Positions 44,520 to 55,855 of a stretch of 64,000 bases of DNA are shown here, piece by piece. The DNA comes from Neoechinorhynchus agilis (Eukaryota > Acanthocephala), in contig CM121341.1 of the NCBI GenBank assembly GCA_051530055.1, forward strand, positions 17,360,001 to 17,424,000. The letters are read 5' to 3'. Numbering within the stretch: position 1 is the stretch's first letter; every line of letters begins with the position of its first letter. The notes under the pieces were generated by a model that had not been told where the DNA came from, did no database searches, and worked only from the letters and a program-made list of their open reading frames with translations. The position numbers and the translations under genes are program-made.

Positions 44520-45249
44520 TTAAATTGTATTTTACCCTATGTGATAAAATTTCCAAAGAACAATTTCGAACGGTAAAAATGACACAGTTACAGCAATATT
44601 TTTTTAAGGTTAAAAATTAAAGCACGAGCAACACTGAAGATGACGGAATTAAGTACGAAATGGCCGCTTAGATCGTGCCTTTACCGCCGCATTAAACTTC
44701 GTATTAAGCGTTTACTCGTCTTAAACTGTTTAGGACGCAAAGTATTATTGTATTTTGTTGCTTTATGCTTAAGATCCTTCCCCGAGGACTGTTTCTAGCT
44801 TCTGTTGTAAAAATGCATTGTAACTGAGCTAGAGGTTAAGAGTGTATTTTGTCACCTAATGGGTTTAATTATTTGAACCACCTTTTGCCCTCTAGCTCAT
44901 TAATGCACCACGGATATGTCAAAAATGCTTTTGAGATATCTAATTTACTTAAACTGGCATTGTGTTTGCTACTTTTGGACCGCATTCAAAGAAACCCACT
45001 ATGATTTTAATTTTTTAATAGAAATCTTATAACATGACGAAAATGCTTGGTATATAAGGAAAGTATGTTTTTTAGAAAGTTTGACAATATTTTACATCGA
45101 ATCAATTACTTAAGGGTTTTATAAATCTTGAAGTCAATCGACTTTAGGTCTTAGGGTCTACAGATATTTTAATCTAAGAAATTTTTGTCACGTTTTTATG
45201 GCATTCGATCGAATTTTCTCCCTCCTTTCCTAAAACTATTTCTCTGAAG
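44520..45249. other. Intergenic between divergent LIM gene 1 and Psf1
   Basis: This AT-rich stretch has no frame. It should hold both promoters. I see no clear TATA box. Confidence 0.4.
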
Positions 45250-46906
45250 ATGTTGTCTTCTGATATTTGCAAAGTGCTTGAGCAATTAAGAATAATGTAT
45301 CTCGCGTTCTATTCTGCAACGAGCGAGAAGCAATATTTTAAAGAATTCTCCGATCGTGATTGGGGCATTTAACGAGTCCGTGGTCAATAAGACAATAACT
45401 TTCATAAACTATCAATGCGACAAGCTCGGTTCAGAATTAGAAATACCCCTTGAACTCGCTCGTACTCGCAGTATGGTAGCTACTCGAGCTTGCCGAGAAC
45501 ACGCAATTTTGCGAGCCAGAAGATGCATCCTAGCATATCTATTTAATCGTGCCATTATGATTCGAACAATGCGACATGAGCTTGGACCAATCATTCCTCA
45601 AAATGTACGCCTAAGGTTGTCCGACAGTGAACAAGCTTATTATCACAGTTATTGTACTAACATTACCAATTATATGGAGGCGTTAGATAATTGTATTTTA
45701 AGTTCTGAATGTTTTTGACCACAAAAATTGTTGGTTTTTTGAAGATTTAAGGATTTTATTTTACTTTTCGTTATATATTCTGTGACAATTACCACAAAAA
45801 TCTAATGCTGAAATTTTAAGGTTACTAAAAATATGTTGCTTCTTATTAAAGATATCCTAGGTCTCAATCAAATTAATTACGCGTGTACTGAGCACATCAT
45901 AGAAGGTGCAAAATATTTTATGAAAAATCATTTTCCATAATATGCACTATTATAACTTTACAATTTATTTCATTTTGGTTCAGGTAAAATCTTTAGTTAT
46001 TGTTTAGGTCGCTTGTCGACACGTGAGGTTGATCGTTAAATACGAATTTGTCAATTCAATCTAAAATAACAGATGGATTCGTCACAACACATAAGATTAT
46101 TCATTTTGACTCGGGACCCGGGATCGTTAATCGACAAAACCGACGTCATCTGCACAGAGAAGAGAAAATTCCAACGATTGATAAAAGAGTCGATATATAT
46201 CGAGATGGCCAACAATATGGAAGAGAACAAAGCAAAAGTTTCCCTCCAACTAACTGTTGTTGGCCTAAACACACTCAGGGAGGCTGGTCTTCGAATACGG
46301 GGTTGACGATCCCGGGTCTCGAGTCAAAATGAGCAATCTTGTGTGTTGTGACGAATCCCACGGTTATTTTAGATTGAATTGACAATGACCGATTTAATCG
46401 GTCGAAATATATTCGTCTTTAACGATCTCCCTCGGGTGTAGACAAGCGACCTAAACAATACTATATCCCACCACCCGAATGCAATCCTCAACCTAAATTC
46501 TTTAGGCCAAACGAAATTTGGTTGGGAATTGTAATTCTCTATTGAAACACTGTAAATTCTTATGAAACGCATTCGTATATCACGATCTATCTTAGTTTTC
46601 TTAATTTATTACTCAGACTGGGTGCCTTTTACTGAACTCGACATACAATTCATAGATAACAATCACGGATTCGACATTTTTCAATTTATGGATCCGCCAA
46701 AGTCGGTATACGTTGAAGTGAGGTGTGTTAAAAGCGTGGAAACTAGTAAAGAATCAGCGGATGACAACAATCAGCCGGATATGCAGCTACAAACTAGAGA
46801 CGGGCATTCGTTCCTGCTGAGAGCAGATAGTCAACATTTTGTGAAGCTCGCTGATGCTGAACATCTTATTAGAATGGGGCGCTTGCAGGAAATTCCATTT
46901 ATGTGA
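45250..46906 (+). CDS. GINS1: GINS complex subunit Psf1
   Basis: Psf1 is a GINS subunit that with Cdc45 and Mcm2-7 forms the CMG replicative helicase. The middle exon holds the A-domain: AFNESVV, then REHAILRARRCILAYLFNR and MRHELGPIIPQNVRL, matching Psf1 RNRR-C-x-AYLY-x-R and R-x-x-x-x-G-x-x-LP. The last exon starts at 46617 after TTATTACTCAG and joins in phase to the donor at 45693. It reads MDPPKSVYVEVRCVK, then SFLLRADSQHFVKL and LIRMGRLQEIPF, the Psf1 B-domain. The ATG at 45250 (MLSSDICKVLEQLR) fits the Psf1 N-terminus but is in another frame, so a very short intron (34-70 bp) precedes the second exon. The 924-bp second intron contains a foldback. AATAAA follows the stop (about 46,929), and the gene converges with LIM gene 2. 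Confidence 0.88.
46003..46455. repeat. Foldback 8 with Penelope-like core, in the Psf1 intron
   Basis: Arms 46,003-46,127 and 46,305-46,455 share blocks with foldback 2 (GTCGACAC, CAATTCAATCTAAAA) and the inner motif GACTCGGGACCCGGGATCG. The core (plus strand) reads KRKFQRLIKESIYIEM, then NKAKVSLQL, parallel to the core of foldback 1. Confidence 0.75.
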
Positions 46907-47028
46907 ATCAATGCCATTTATTCTAAAAATAAACATAACGACTTCTCTGAGGTATTTTGACTGCCACTCTTGATCTTTGGCCGTATTTCAACATCATAAA
47001 AAATTTATTTCAATCAAGCGTTAATCAC

Positions 47029-47895
47029 TCACCTGCCGTTTAAGTCATTTCGATCATTTGCTGCGGCACAATCCAAACATTTGGGATCGTCTCTTGATAC
47101 GACAAAATTTTGATTGCCCAAAGATTTTCCACACTGAACACATCCAAAACATGCGAGATGGAACTCACGTCCGTTCCACTCAATTACTTCAACGTCTCCT
47201 TCAAAAATAGCCGAGCATTTTGCACACCGGGGTGCCAATTCCTCGTAACATGCACCACACAAAACTCCGAGTTTTCCGTTTGGATCCGAATTTGTATATA
47301 ACAGCGAACTGGGTTTATTTGAACATCGATCGCATAAAAGACAGTTCGCATGGAATGTCCGATTGTTGAAGGTTGCGATTTCATTGCCGCTTTGAAGGAT
47401 TTCTTTACAGGATTCACACTGCTTTTCAAGTAAATCCATCGGTGCGATGCGTTTGTGTGGATGTTTATCCTTGAAGCATTTCTCACAAAACGGCAAATCG
47501 TGTTCGTCTTGAACAAAAACGGTGCTTCTAAACAGTGTGCCACATTCTACACATTTAAGACAATTCTCATGGTATTGTTTTTCATTAAACACCAAAATCT
47601 CGTCAGTCGGGTCGAACTGAGCTCTACATTGAGCACATCTCGGTGTCCTAGTTTTACTACATTCAAGGCACGCTAGTGCAGGCATCTTGCCAAAGCTGCT
47701 TTCTGAACTTTGCTTATCGATTTCTACCATTTTGATGAACTGTTTCCCTTTTAGAGACAATCCACATTCCTGGCAAGCGAAGCAAGTGGTGTGGTAAAAT
47801 TGCCCTTCGAAAATCGACACTTGAGAGCCTGCTTTAAGTTCTAGATAACAAGCTTGACATTTCGTTGAACCGGACAATGAGGCCATTGGTATCAT
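47029..47895 (-). CDS. Four-LIM-domain protein 2
   Basis: This 288-residue paralogue of the protein at 43.5 kb has the same four-LIM layout: CQACYLEL, CAQCRAQF, CESCKEIL and CAKCSAIF, with centres FYHTTCFACQEC, YHENCLKCVEC, FHANCLLCDRC and FHLACFGCVQC. It starts at the ATG MIPMASLSGST, because the longer frame opens with a non-ATG codon. A GTGAGT overlaps the stop, but an AATAAA follows within about 30 bp (about 47,005), so I end it here. Its 3' end converges with Psf1. An X-box lies 33 bp upstream, as in LIM gene 1, which suggests both arose by duplication of one RFX-controlled gene. Confidence 0.85.
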   Translation of the reverse strand: MIPMASLSGSTKCQACYLELKAGSQVSIFEGQFYHTTCFACQECGLSLKGKQFIKMVEIDKQSSESSFGKMPALACLECSKTRTPRCAQCRAQFDPTDEILVFNEKQYHENCLKCVECGTLFRSTVFVQDEHDLPFCEKCFKDKHPHKRIAPMDLLEKQCESCKEILQSGNEIATFNNRTFHANCLLCDRCSNKPSSLLYTNSDPNGKLGVLCGACYEELAPRCAKCSAIFEGDVEVIEWNGREFHLACFGCVQCGKSLGNQNFVVSRDDPKCLDCAAANDRNDLNGR

Positions 47896-47927
47896 CGTTG
47901 AATTCAAAGTACAGATATGTGAAGGCA

Positions 47928-47941
47928 GTTACCATGGAAAC
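47928..47941 (+). promoter_or_regulatory. X-box (RFX site) of LIM gene 2
   Basis: GTTACCATGGAAAC fits the full 14-bp consensus on both strands and is 33 bp upstream of the ATG at 47895. Confidence 0.7.
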
Positions 47942-48194
47942 TGCACAAAGTGCCGATTTAACGAGTTCCTTGTTGCTTTCCTATAGGCCAAATTAGCATC
48001 ACCCTTAGGGTTCGAATGCGTTTTAGGATCTAAAAAAGAAAAAATTGGATCGAAATAATACTATTCTCAATCCAGCAAGAAGGAAGTAACGTCATAGATT
48101 CATATCGGCTCGGTATATTTACTCGTGTTTATCTCCAGTGTATCATTAAGCAAATTTCCCTTTTCTCCGTGCAACCTCGGACGCTAAGTTAGCA

Positions 48195-48360
48195 AAATGA
48201 GTCAATTTTCATAGTCCACCCCGGATTTAAATTCATTGATTTATTTCCGATGTTTCACATCGGATAATTTCGACATTTTCCCAAGGTTTATCATTGTTAG
48301 CAGAGGAATGTATTTTCCTCATCCGGGGAGCAAAACTATCAAAAGAAAATTAACGATCTT
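48195..48360. repeat. Foldback 9a (degenerate)
   Basis: The left arm has TTTATTTCCGATGTTTCAC and TTTCGACATTTTCCCAAGG, like the arms at 48.5 and 52.8 kb. The right arm is mostly lost apart from GGAGCAAAACTATC. Confidence 0.6.
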
Positions 48361-48489
48361 AAGCGATATAATTTCTTTAATTGGTTTAACAATAAGGGCG
48401 CCCTAGTAGAAAAACAAGGTTTTTATAAATCTTAAAATAATAAAGAGCGCAACTATAAAGATTGTTTGGATTATTGTCTTCGGGGGAAA

Positions 48490-48705
48490 GATACTTTCTT
48501 TTGGTAGTTTTGCCACCCATTTCCGATATTTCGTCGGATATATCCGGCATTTCCCCAAGGTTTGTCATTCCTTGTAAGTTTTCTACTATTTAAGCTCGTG
48601 TTTAAACAAACCTTGGGAAGATGTCGGAATTATTCGTCGTGAAATATCGGAAATAAATTAGCGAATTTAAATAAGGGGTGGCAAAACTACCAAAATAAAG
48701 CATAA
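48490..48705. repeat. Foldback 9b (complete)
   Basis: Outer ends TTTTGGTAGTTTTGCCACCC and its complement, with inner CCCCAAGGTTTG pairing with AAACCTTGGG. The right arm (plus strand) contains GGGAAGATGTCGG...GTCGTGAAAT, a shape similar to the hammerhead-like families but without CTGANGA. Confidence 0.75.
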
Positions 48706-49525
48706 AAGATTAAAATTTACAAGATTTGATGCCAACTCAACGACTCTAACTTCACATTTCAATTTGCGACGGTTATTTCGAACTTCGTTCATCTGAAACC
48801 GATTTGATCTTCGTTGAATTCATGTAAAATTATGAAAAAGAAAGTGAAAATACCGACTTTAATCGTTTTAGTTGAAGAAAGAAGTGGCGTCATCGATTCT
48901 TACACATAGTTCTCGTAAATCGCAGATTTAAGGCATGCAAACTGTTAATATTTCTAATTGCCGTTGCCTTCCATGAATCTCCAGCCTACTACCGTCATAA
49001 ATTGTGAATTTCACGAATTAAACCATTATCCAGATCAATCTATAAATCTCGGAGATCCAATTCACGAAATCCAATATCGTTAAAGGCCTCTCTGCCGTCG
49101 TCTCGATCCAAATAACGTCACATTAAGCAATAAGACTTTTGGTCAATACCCGGGTGTACGATTTATGTGACGTCACTACAATAATTAGCGCGCTATCTGG
49201 TGCGTATATTCGCGATGAGGTCGGAGCCGCGCGGTCGCCCTTCCTTACCTCGTGGCGAATCCCGATTTCCGGTGCGGCCAAGAAGAGATTTTTCTTATTT
49301 TTTGGTTCTTATGGCTTATACGCTTAAACGAACTTTGGCGTTTTATATTTTAAAGGAAATAACGGTTTTTCTCCAACGAAGGAATCTGAGGTGATTTAAA
49401 TCGCTGAATTTATAGTGATGGAATCACGGGGTCATTTTCCTCCCCGTGGAGTTTGATTATATACAATATTTTTAAATGAAACGATTATTTGCACAGTTCT
49501 CGAATCCCCATCAATTTTCAGACAA
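48706..49525. promoter_or_regulatory. Upstream region of anillin, with CRE palindrome
   Basis: TGACGTCA (49168-49175) sits in a locally GC-richer stretch (49,160-49,280), probably the promoter or first non-coding exon. A plus-strand frame from ATG 49,215 (MRSEPRGRPSLPRGESRF) could be a small upstream exon. TTTTCAG ends 4 bp before the anillin ATG, so a 5' exon is likely. Confidence 0.4.
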
Positions 49526-52256
49526 ATGTCATCACAGGAACCTTCTAGGAAAGATTCCGGTTCGCCAAAGCCCCAACGCCCAGTTGGTCGAAAGTCCAAA
49601 CTGGCTAACTTGTCCGCAATGATCAGTCAATGGGATGACGACTTTCAAGATCTGGAAAGGAGTAAGCCCACGCCTGTCAGGGAGGCGGCTGAACTCGGGC
49701 GAACATTATCGGCTGCTTATGCCAAAAAGGGTTCACGTGGTGTTTATCTCAAAATGATAGGGTTCAGTGGTACGGAACGCAACAATACCAACAGTAAAGT
49801 CAATGAAGCTCGAAAATTGTTTGATAAACCGAATCTTGGACTCCTAGGTGATATGAGTGCCAGAAAACGACCTATTACTACAGGAGTACAATTGCCGGAA
49901 TGTACGATTCCGACTAAAGTTCCTTGTGTCGAAATTCGCCATTGTGAAAATGAAGCAGTTCCGAGTTTTGCCGAACTCAAGCAAATGTGGGAACGAATGG
50001 TTCAAGACTCATTGCGCGCTGATTATGGAGAAGATGATAAATTTGACGAAAACAGCGATCTCACATTTATTAAGGATGGGGAATCCAATCACGAAGACGT
50101 AAAACTGAATTCCTTTAATTGGTTTTCTCTAAATACAAGGTATGGATTTTTTTGAATGTAAGATAATTTCATATTTGTGACATCAATTCCTCGACTTTTT
50201 TAGTTTTCCTTCTTGGCAGTAAAAAGAACCGAGGAAGGGATGCAATAAGTCTGAATCAATATAACCGGCTTGCCAGTAAAAGCATTTAAGTAACATAATT
50301 TAAGGAATATTCGTTCGTTGATCATTGAGAGAAGGCGAAAATCCTTCGGGATTAAGTTTTTAAGATATTTAAAATAATTCAGGTTATTGCATCTCTTCCT
50401 CGGCTTTTGGCATAAGGTCCATTCATCAGAGTCTAAGTGATTGAATCACTTAGCTGATGTAAGAGATCGGTGTGGCTTCATGCCGTGGCCTTATGCCAAA
50501 AGCCGAGGAAGGGACCAGTAACATTTAAGAATTAAAAAATAAAATAATCTTTAAAACTTACAAACAATGAATGAAGAGGCTTCCTCCACTCGAAATATTT
50601 CAAGGGGGGATTATGATCACCACATCTCCAATTCGTCTATAATTCGGTTTCAAGATATTTAATGTAGGAATTGCTTTAAAGAAAAAGCGTTTGTCGTTTC
50701 GGTATTCTCTTATTAAAAGCTTTTTGCTGTTTTATAGAAATGTGAGCATCTTTGCGCCCTTTTTGAACATTTGAAGGAATTTATTAACTGAAGATGAACA
50801 CGATGATGCTTCTGATGTCGACAAGAGTCAATGGAACCCTGACGAGATGATAGCCGAGATAACGCGTGCTTTCGAGGGAGTCTTTGACGATAACGGAGCA
50901 ACGGTTGATCACTCACAATCACTCACTTCAGAGAGGAACACGCGTTCATGCTCTCCTGAGCAGGATGTTGATCCTCTTCTAGATAACCGCCGTCGATCGA
51001 ACTCAGTGGATAGCAAAAGCTTGTTATCTATTCGTGCAATTGAAGACGAAATATCTCGGTTAAAGAAACGTGCTGCTCAATCGGAGTACCCCGTTTTACA
51101 AGCAACGATGGCCGCTCGTTATCTTGCCCAGAGTGATCACTCAGTGACATTTTCTACCTGGCTAGGATGCACGTTGGCTATGCTAACCGAATGCCATAAA
51201 CGCCAGGCTATTCACGAGGAAATCCACAGACTGAATTCGCGCATAGAGAAGCGTCAATTCGCAGAAGTTCCAACAGCGACAATAACTATCGGTTCGATTT
51301 CACTGGCCTTGACTCAACAATATCTGAAAGATAATCTGGCCGGTAAAGATAAACGCCATTTTTATTTTATCGCATTTGTTCACTGCCAAGGAATAGCGCA
51401 ACAAAGCGAACTCGTATCTATTCAAGAGCTTCTTTTGTCGAAGAAATCAAATTACATTGAATCAATCATAACGTTCAATGGAGATTTCGTTTTCAAAGAT
51501 GTCGATCCTCTCTTCGATCTTCGTGTCTATATCTATGCATTGCAACGAAATGAGCAAAATCGACGAGGTCCTCATGCACTTCAAGCCATAACGCGACTTA
51601 TGAAAGGCCGTGAACTTGAAGGAGTGAGTAAAGATCTTCATTTTGTCCAAGTGGATTGCCTTAAACTGAACAGTGATAATTTCTGTGATGGAGTTGCAAC
51701 GATGGTAGGTGTGACAGCTTCTATGCCCATAACTGGGCATTTCTTCTACATTCCGACGTTCAAAATTAATGATGATATTCGATGTGAAGGATACCTGAAC
51801 ATGCTTGAGTTTGAATCCGGTTATTGGTTTCGCGTAAGAGCGAATCTTGAAGGAAATATATTACGATTATGGGCGATTGAAGAAGGAGACGACGATTCTC
51901 AAAATCCCTTTCAAACACTTGACCTAGAACTTTGGGCTTCAGTATCAATTGTGAAGACTCCGGTGACACTTGTGCCAAAGTCCAAATGTGAACGCGATAA
52001 TACGTTTGAACTTTCTCGTATTTACTTCGAATATTTGGATAAAGATGAAGCGGAACAGCTACCTCTTCAATACTGGTTCTCTGCTGATAGTGCCGACGAT
52101 GCAAGAAGATGGTGTAGACGATTAAATCAAATGCTTGATTTGGTAGCGTTCTGGTCACCTTTGTATGTGAATTTTAAAACACTTCACAAGAAAGTGTTTG
52201 CCGGACCTGACAATGGTTGTATTGAAGTCGCTAATGATAAGAACGAAAAACACTGA
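49526..52256 (+). CDS. Anillin (actin/septin scaffold of the cytokinetic ring)
   Basis: Two exons, 49526-50139 and 50777-52256, join in phase across a 637-bp intron (AG/GTATGG...TTTGAAG/G) into 697 residues. The N-terminal part holds KLANLSAMISQWDDD, a typical anillin motif. The second exon carries the anillin-homology region (from about AIEDEISRLKKRAAQSEYPV through the FDVxVxIYxL-like core FDLRVYIYALQR). A C-terminal PH domain starts near FYIPTFKINDDIRCEGYLNM and ends with WCRRLNQMLDLVAFW. It is shorter than fly or human anillin and lacks clear myosin/actin-binding stretches at the N-terminus, so 5' exons may be missing. The intron contains a foldback. The 3' part is duplicated at 62.6 kb. 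Confidence 0.85.
50392..50528. repeat. Foldback 10, in the anillin intron
   Basis: The arms contain CTTCCTCGGCTTTTGGCATA (left) and the exact complement (right), and the loop holds a second small palindrome (CTAAGTGATTGAATCACTTAG). A single related arm lies at about 50,205-50,250. Confidence 0.8.
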
Positions 52257-53400
52257 CAGCTAAAATCGGGTTCAAATATAATCATGAGGAATTCGGGTGA
52301 ATGATTGGAGGCGCGCAAGCAGGATGATTTTACAATTTTGTTGACGCAACCTTCTTTTTAGTGTCCAATTTTGAAAATGTTTGTTCGATTCGTCGATATT
52401 GAAGTCTAATTATCTTGTATTATTTCACGAACAAAAAGATGTCAAGTTTTTAATCTCGTCGCGAATCGCACGCTGATTTTGCTCATGAAAACAAAGAACA
52501 AGCTTTATCGAATTGTGTACCGTTTTCTCGCAGGCTATGATAAATAAAAGGAAATCATTTCAATATGAACATATTTTAAGCTCATTTTCCTATCATGAAC
52601 GATCGACAAACAAAAAATTACATTGTAAAATGTTAATATATTTGTAAGGCTTTCAGAATGAATGATTTGCCGGATTGATTTTTATTCATCCTGTTATCTT
52701 ATTTTTGTGTTTCGTTTGTTAAACAAGTCTTTCCGGCTTTCCGATGAACTAAAAATTTAGATGTCTTGGATAATTATCTTCAGGGATAAGAGATTTTCTT
52801 AGTTTTTCCACCCTGCATTTAAATTTACTAATTTATTTCCGATATTTCACGTCGGATAATTTCGACATTTTCCCAAGGTTTGTAATTGTTTTGCATGTTT
52901 GTCCTTTATAATGTCGGAATTATACAACGAAATATCAAAAAAAATATTATTAAATTTTTGAATCCGGCGTTGCGAAACTAAGAAAAAGAAGTTAAAAAAT
53001 TTAATTATACGAATTTTAGCGATACTTCCTATTCTCGGTTTTTTAAGTTATTCTCAGTATTAATCGACGTTCGCAATACTTCGGAGATAAATGGGCTGAA
53101 ATCGTGTTAAAAGGCAGGACGATCACTCTGTCTGCGATCACAAATCTCCGATGATCAAAAAGTTTTGATTCTAGATTGCTATCAAATCATTAGTCTCTTC
53201 TCGATTCAGGTTCGCATATTCAGTTCACTCTCACGCATCAGGATGCTCTTCATCGTACAAACAGTGGGTGCCACACTCAAAATCGCATTTTTGAAACCTT
53301 TTGACGTTTATGACAAATGGACAAGTTGTGAAAATGAGTGCATATAGGACCTAGTAAAAAATGGAGACAACTGTCCTTAAATATCGGCGTGTATAAAAAC
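52257..53400. other. 3' flank of anillin and foldback 9c
   Basis: The first 210 bp are repeated after the anillin copy at 63.5 kb. Bases about 52,795-52,985 are a third member of the foldback 9 family (TTTTTCCACCCTGCATTTAA, GACATTTTCCCAAGGTTTG) with a decayed right arm. Nothing coding was seen. Confidence 0.55.
53391..53398 (+). promoter_or_regulatory. TATA box
   Basis: GTATAAAA lies about 27-40 bp upstream of the start codons of the following gene, the clearest TATA in the window. Confidence 0.5.
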
Positions 53401-53429
53401 GCAACTAGACCACACAGATGTTTGAGATG

Positions 53430-54242
53430 AAGTCAAACTTACCAAAATGGTTGCTTTTGAATGTCGTTCTATTGGTAGCTGTTATCTGCATGTATTTCAG
53501 CATGTCTCCAGGAATCAGCGAAACCATCAAAGTATTTGCGAAAATTAAAATTGGCGATCATTCGCCTATTATATGCCGTCATGGAAAGAAAATCCTTAAT
53601 CCATGTGCTCTGATAAAAGGGATGGTATCGCCAATTATAAACCTGGAAATTCGCTCTAACGTGCTCATGCCTAATTATGCCAATGATTTTACGAGAAAGA
53701 CGATTCTCGAAATGGATGAGTATAAATCTCGATTGATTATGGCACTCGCTCGTCGTTCGGACGTTATTTCTGAATATGGAAAGGTTCTGAATATAGGAAG
53801 ATGTATTGCCAACGTCAAAAATTGCACTAACAAAAATTCTTATTGTGTTGTATTCGATGAGGGAATACTTAGTAAACTAGCAGACCAATATATTAAAGTT
53901 GCTATAAAACTAGACAAATTCAAATGTCGCGGAAAGGAACCTGAAGAGGTATTTAAGAATTCGAATCAAGAAGGGCTGAAAGATTGTATGTTTTCTTTCC
54001 CTAATCCGCTGGAATTGGCGTATTGTTACGTTGCCTATGGGGAGGGATGCGGTTCAATGCTAACTTATTTGGAGGCCGCAAATGAGTTCCTTAAGGAAAA
54101 TCTCCAATCAATACCCAATCAAGCAACCGGCGTTATCAACGTTGGATCAAATGGAAAGGTTCTGATGCTCAGAATTTCACAAAAAACAATTCAATTCATG
54201 CAATTTCGAGCTTCTAAGTCCAAGGGCTCGTGCCAAATTTGA
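53430..54242 (+). CDS. Orphan membrane-anchored or secreted cysteine-containing protein
   Basis: This is a single-exon frame. I start it at the ATG at 53430 (MKSNLPKWLLLNVVLLVAVICM), giving 270 residues. An in-frame ATG 12 bp earlier is also possible. The N-terminal 25 residues form one strong hydrophobic helix (signal peptide or type II anchor). The rest has about nine cysteines, including CRHGKKILNPC, CIANVKNC, CVVF, CRGK and CGSML, which fits disulfides in an extracellular fold. No known domain is recognised. A TATA box just upstream and the intact frame argue for an expressed gene, perhaps lineage-specific. Confidence 0.6.
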   Translation, partial: KSNLPKWLLLNVVLLVAVICMYFSMSPGISETIKVFAKIKIGDHSPIICRHGKKILNPCALIKGMVSPIINLEIRSNVLMPNYANDFTRKTILEMDEYKSRLIMALARRSDVISEYGKVLNIGRCIANVKNCTNKNSYCVVFDEGILSKLADQYIKVAIKLDKFKCRGKEPEEVFKNSNQEGLKDCMFSFPNPLELAYCYVAYGEGCGSMLTYLEAANEFLKENLQSIPNQATGVINVGSNGKVLMLRISQKTIQFMQFRASKSKGSCQI

Positions 54243-55266
54243 TTTTTTTCGTTTTAAAGTAGCTTTGCATCGATTGCCAAAAATAATCGAAATGAGACAC
54301 TGATGTTTCGGCGTTCAATTCGTAACTAAAAAGACGTGAAATGTTTCTTTGGACAAAATATTGTTGATAATGTTAACAAATGGGCGCATTTTATGTTTTT
54401 TGCTAACTATTCCTTTTTTATTAGTTGGTAGATTGTCGACTGATTTCTCAACCGCATGTTGTCGTTTCGATTGTTGTTATTTAAGCAAGTTTCGCAGTTG
54501 AAACAAATGTTTATTAATGACCGAGATTTCTTAGTTTTACTTCTTCTTCAGGGTTCAACGAAACACACAATCTATAAAGGTAGTCAGAACAGGGTCAATG
54601 GGGAACTTAACTCATCTCTATACTCTCTATTTTAGCGATTTTAGCCTCTAGGTTTGCAATGTATTTGATCGTGTCGACAAAAATCCGCCAGCTAACTATT
54701 CCTTAAAATAAATGCTTTTATTTCGACATATATATATAAAAACCTGAATTTTTTAATCAAAATTACAACGCTAGCGCAGTTTTTATAATTTGTAGCTTTA
54801 AAAATACACAAATGTTGAATGCATGTATAACCTTTATTTTAATAATAAATAATTGCTGCGAGCAATAAAAACCTAAAATAAGTGAATGTTGAACGCATAA
54901 ATTGGCAACGATTTTATGTAAATGTTTATTAAATTTATGACGAAAAACCAGAATTATGGGTCATTTGTCATATTTTACAACTAGTATTGATTTTGCAGAG
55001 TATTGAACTTCGAGCAGTTTATTTGACTTAGCAGGTTACGATTTCCCTCGTATTGCTCTTCGCATCGCTATCAGAAAAATGAATGTCAGCAATCTTTATG
55101 AAGTTCCCTGTTTAAGTTCTCCGCTAAACAGATCGAATTGCTCTTAGCTTCTTGATCCAAGAAAATATCTTAAAAAATAGCTTGCAACATAATAAGGCAC
55201 ATAATTGAGTAGTAATGGAAGCAGAAGTTATGAACGGAGCAAAGATAATTGGAATTATTGTTTAGG
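54243..55266. other. Intergenic, no feature seen
   Basis: This AT-rich stretch has no convincing frame. TATATATATAAAA near 54,730 and several short A/T runs are present. Confidence 0.4.
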
Positions 55267-55418
55267 TCTTCACCCGGTAATTAATTTTTTATAGAAAATG
55301 TTTCGAACCTCGTCAGGTTCATCATCAATTTATTAGTTATTTAAAGACGTACAAGCTGATGATGAAGCCAATTAAATTCGAAACGTTTTTAATAAAAAAT
55401 TATTTACCGGGTGAAGAT
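55267..55418. repeat. Foldback 11 (hammerhead-like family A)
   Basis: It is bounded by TCTTCACCCGGTAA and its complement. On the plus strand 55,356-55,385 reads CTGATGA, a weak 3-bp stem, then GAAACG, with both conserved core boxes intact. On the minus strand 55,329-55,300 reads TTGATGA, GAACC...GGTTC, GAAACA. Confidence 0.75.
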
Positions 55419-55639
55419 CTAGGCAATAAGTCTAATCACATACCCCGACACCTTCTCACATATCGACAATGTTAGTTGCCTTAGTAAGATGCAAAAAGGA
55501 GCGGTTTTCATCGACGATAAAAGTTGATTAACGAAATTACGAACTTGCGTTCTTATCATACTTTACTAGTTTATCTAATCGCTGGAGGTGCAGTCAATGC
55601 AGCGGAAGGGAGGAAGGTACGAAAATAAAGGGATTTAGC

Positions 55640-55855
55640 TCCCCTTCGGAGTAGAGACGTATGGAGCACTTGGCTGCTCGGCACTCATTCGGCTCCAGGA
55701 TCTCTCGAAGAAATTGAGAGAAACCACCGGCGACGCACGAGCAGGTGTATTCTTGCGACAAAATATCTCGCTCGCAGTACAAAGAGGCAATGCTGCTAGC
55801 GTGATAGCGACAGCCAAGGAAGGAGAGAAGCTAAGATTTTGCAGACGGTGGTGAT
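55640..55855 (+). mobile_element. Scrap of restriction-like-endonuclease LINE tail
   Basis: The plus strand reads DLSKKLRETTGDARAG, then VFLRQNISLAVQRGNAAS, then ATAKEGEKLRF, the C-terminus of the element at 33.5 kb. It is the best preserved of the tail scraps. Confidence 0.65.

Noticed and set aside
43527-47895. One eight-LIM gene with Psf1 nested in its intron
   Set aside because: Each LIM frame has its own X-box and ATG, and the 47-kb gene has an AATAAA right after its stop. Two genes fit better.
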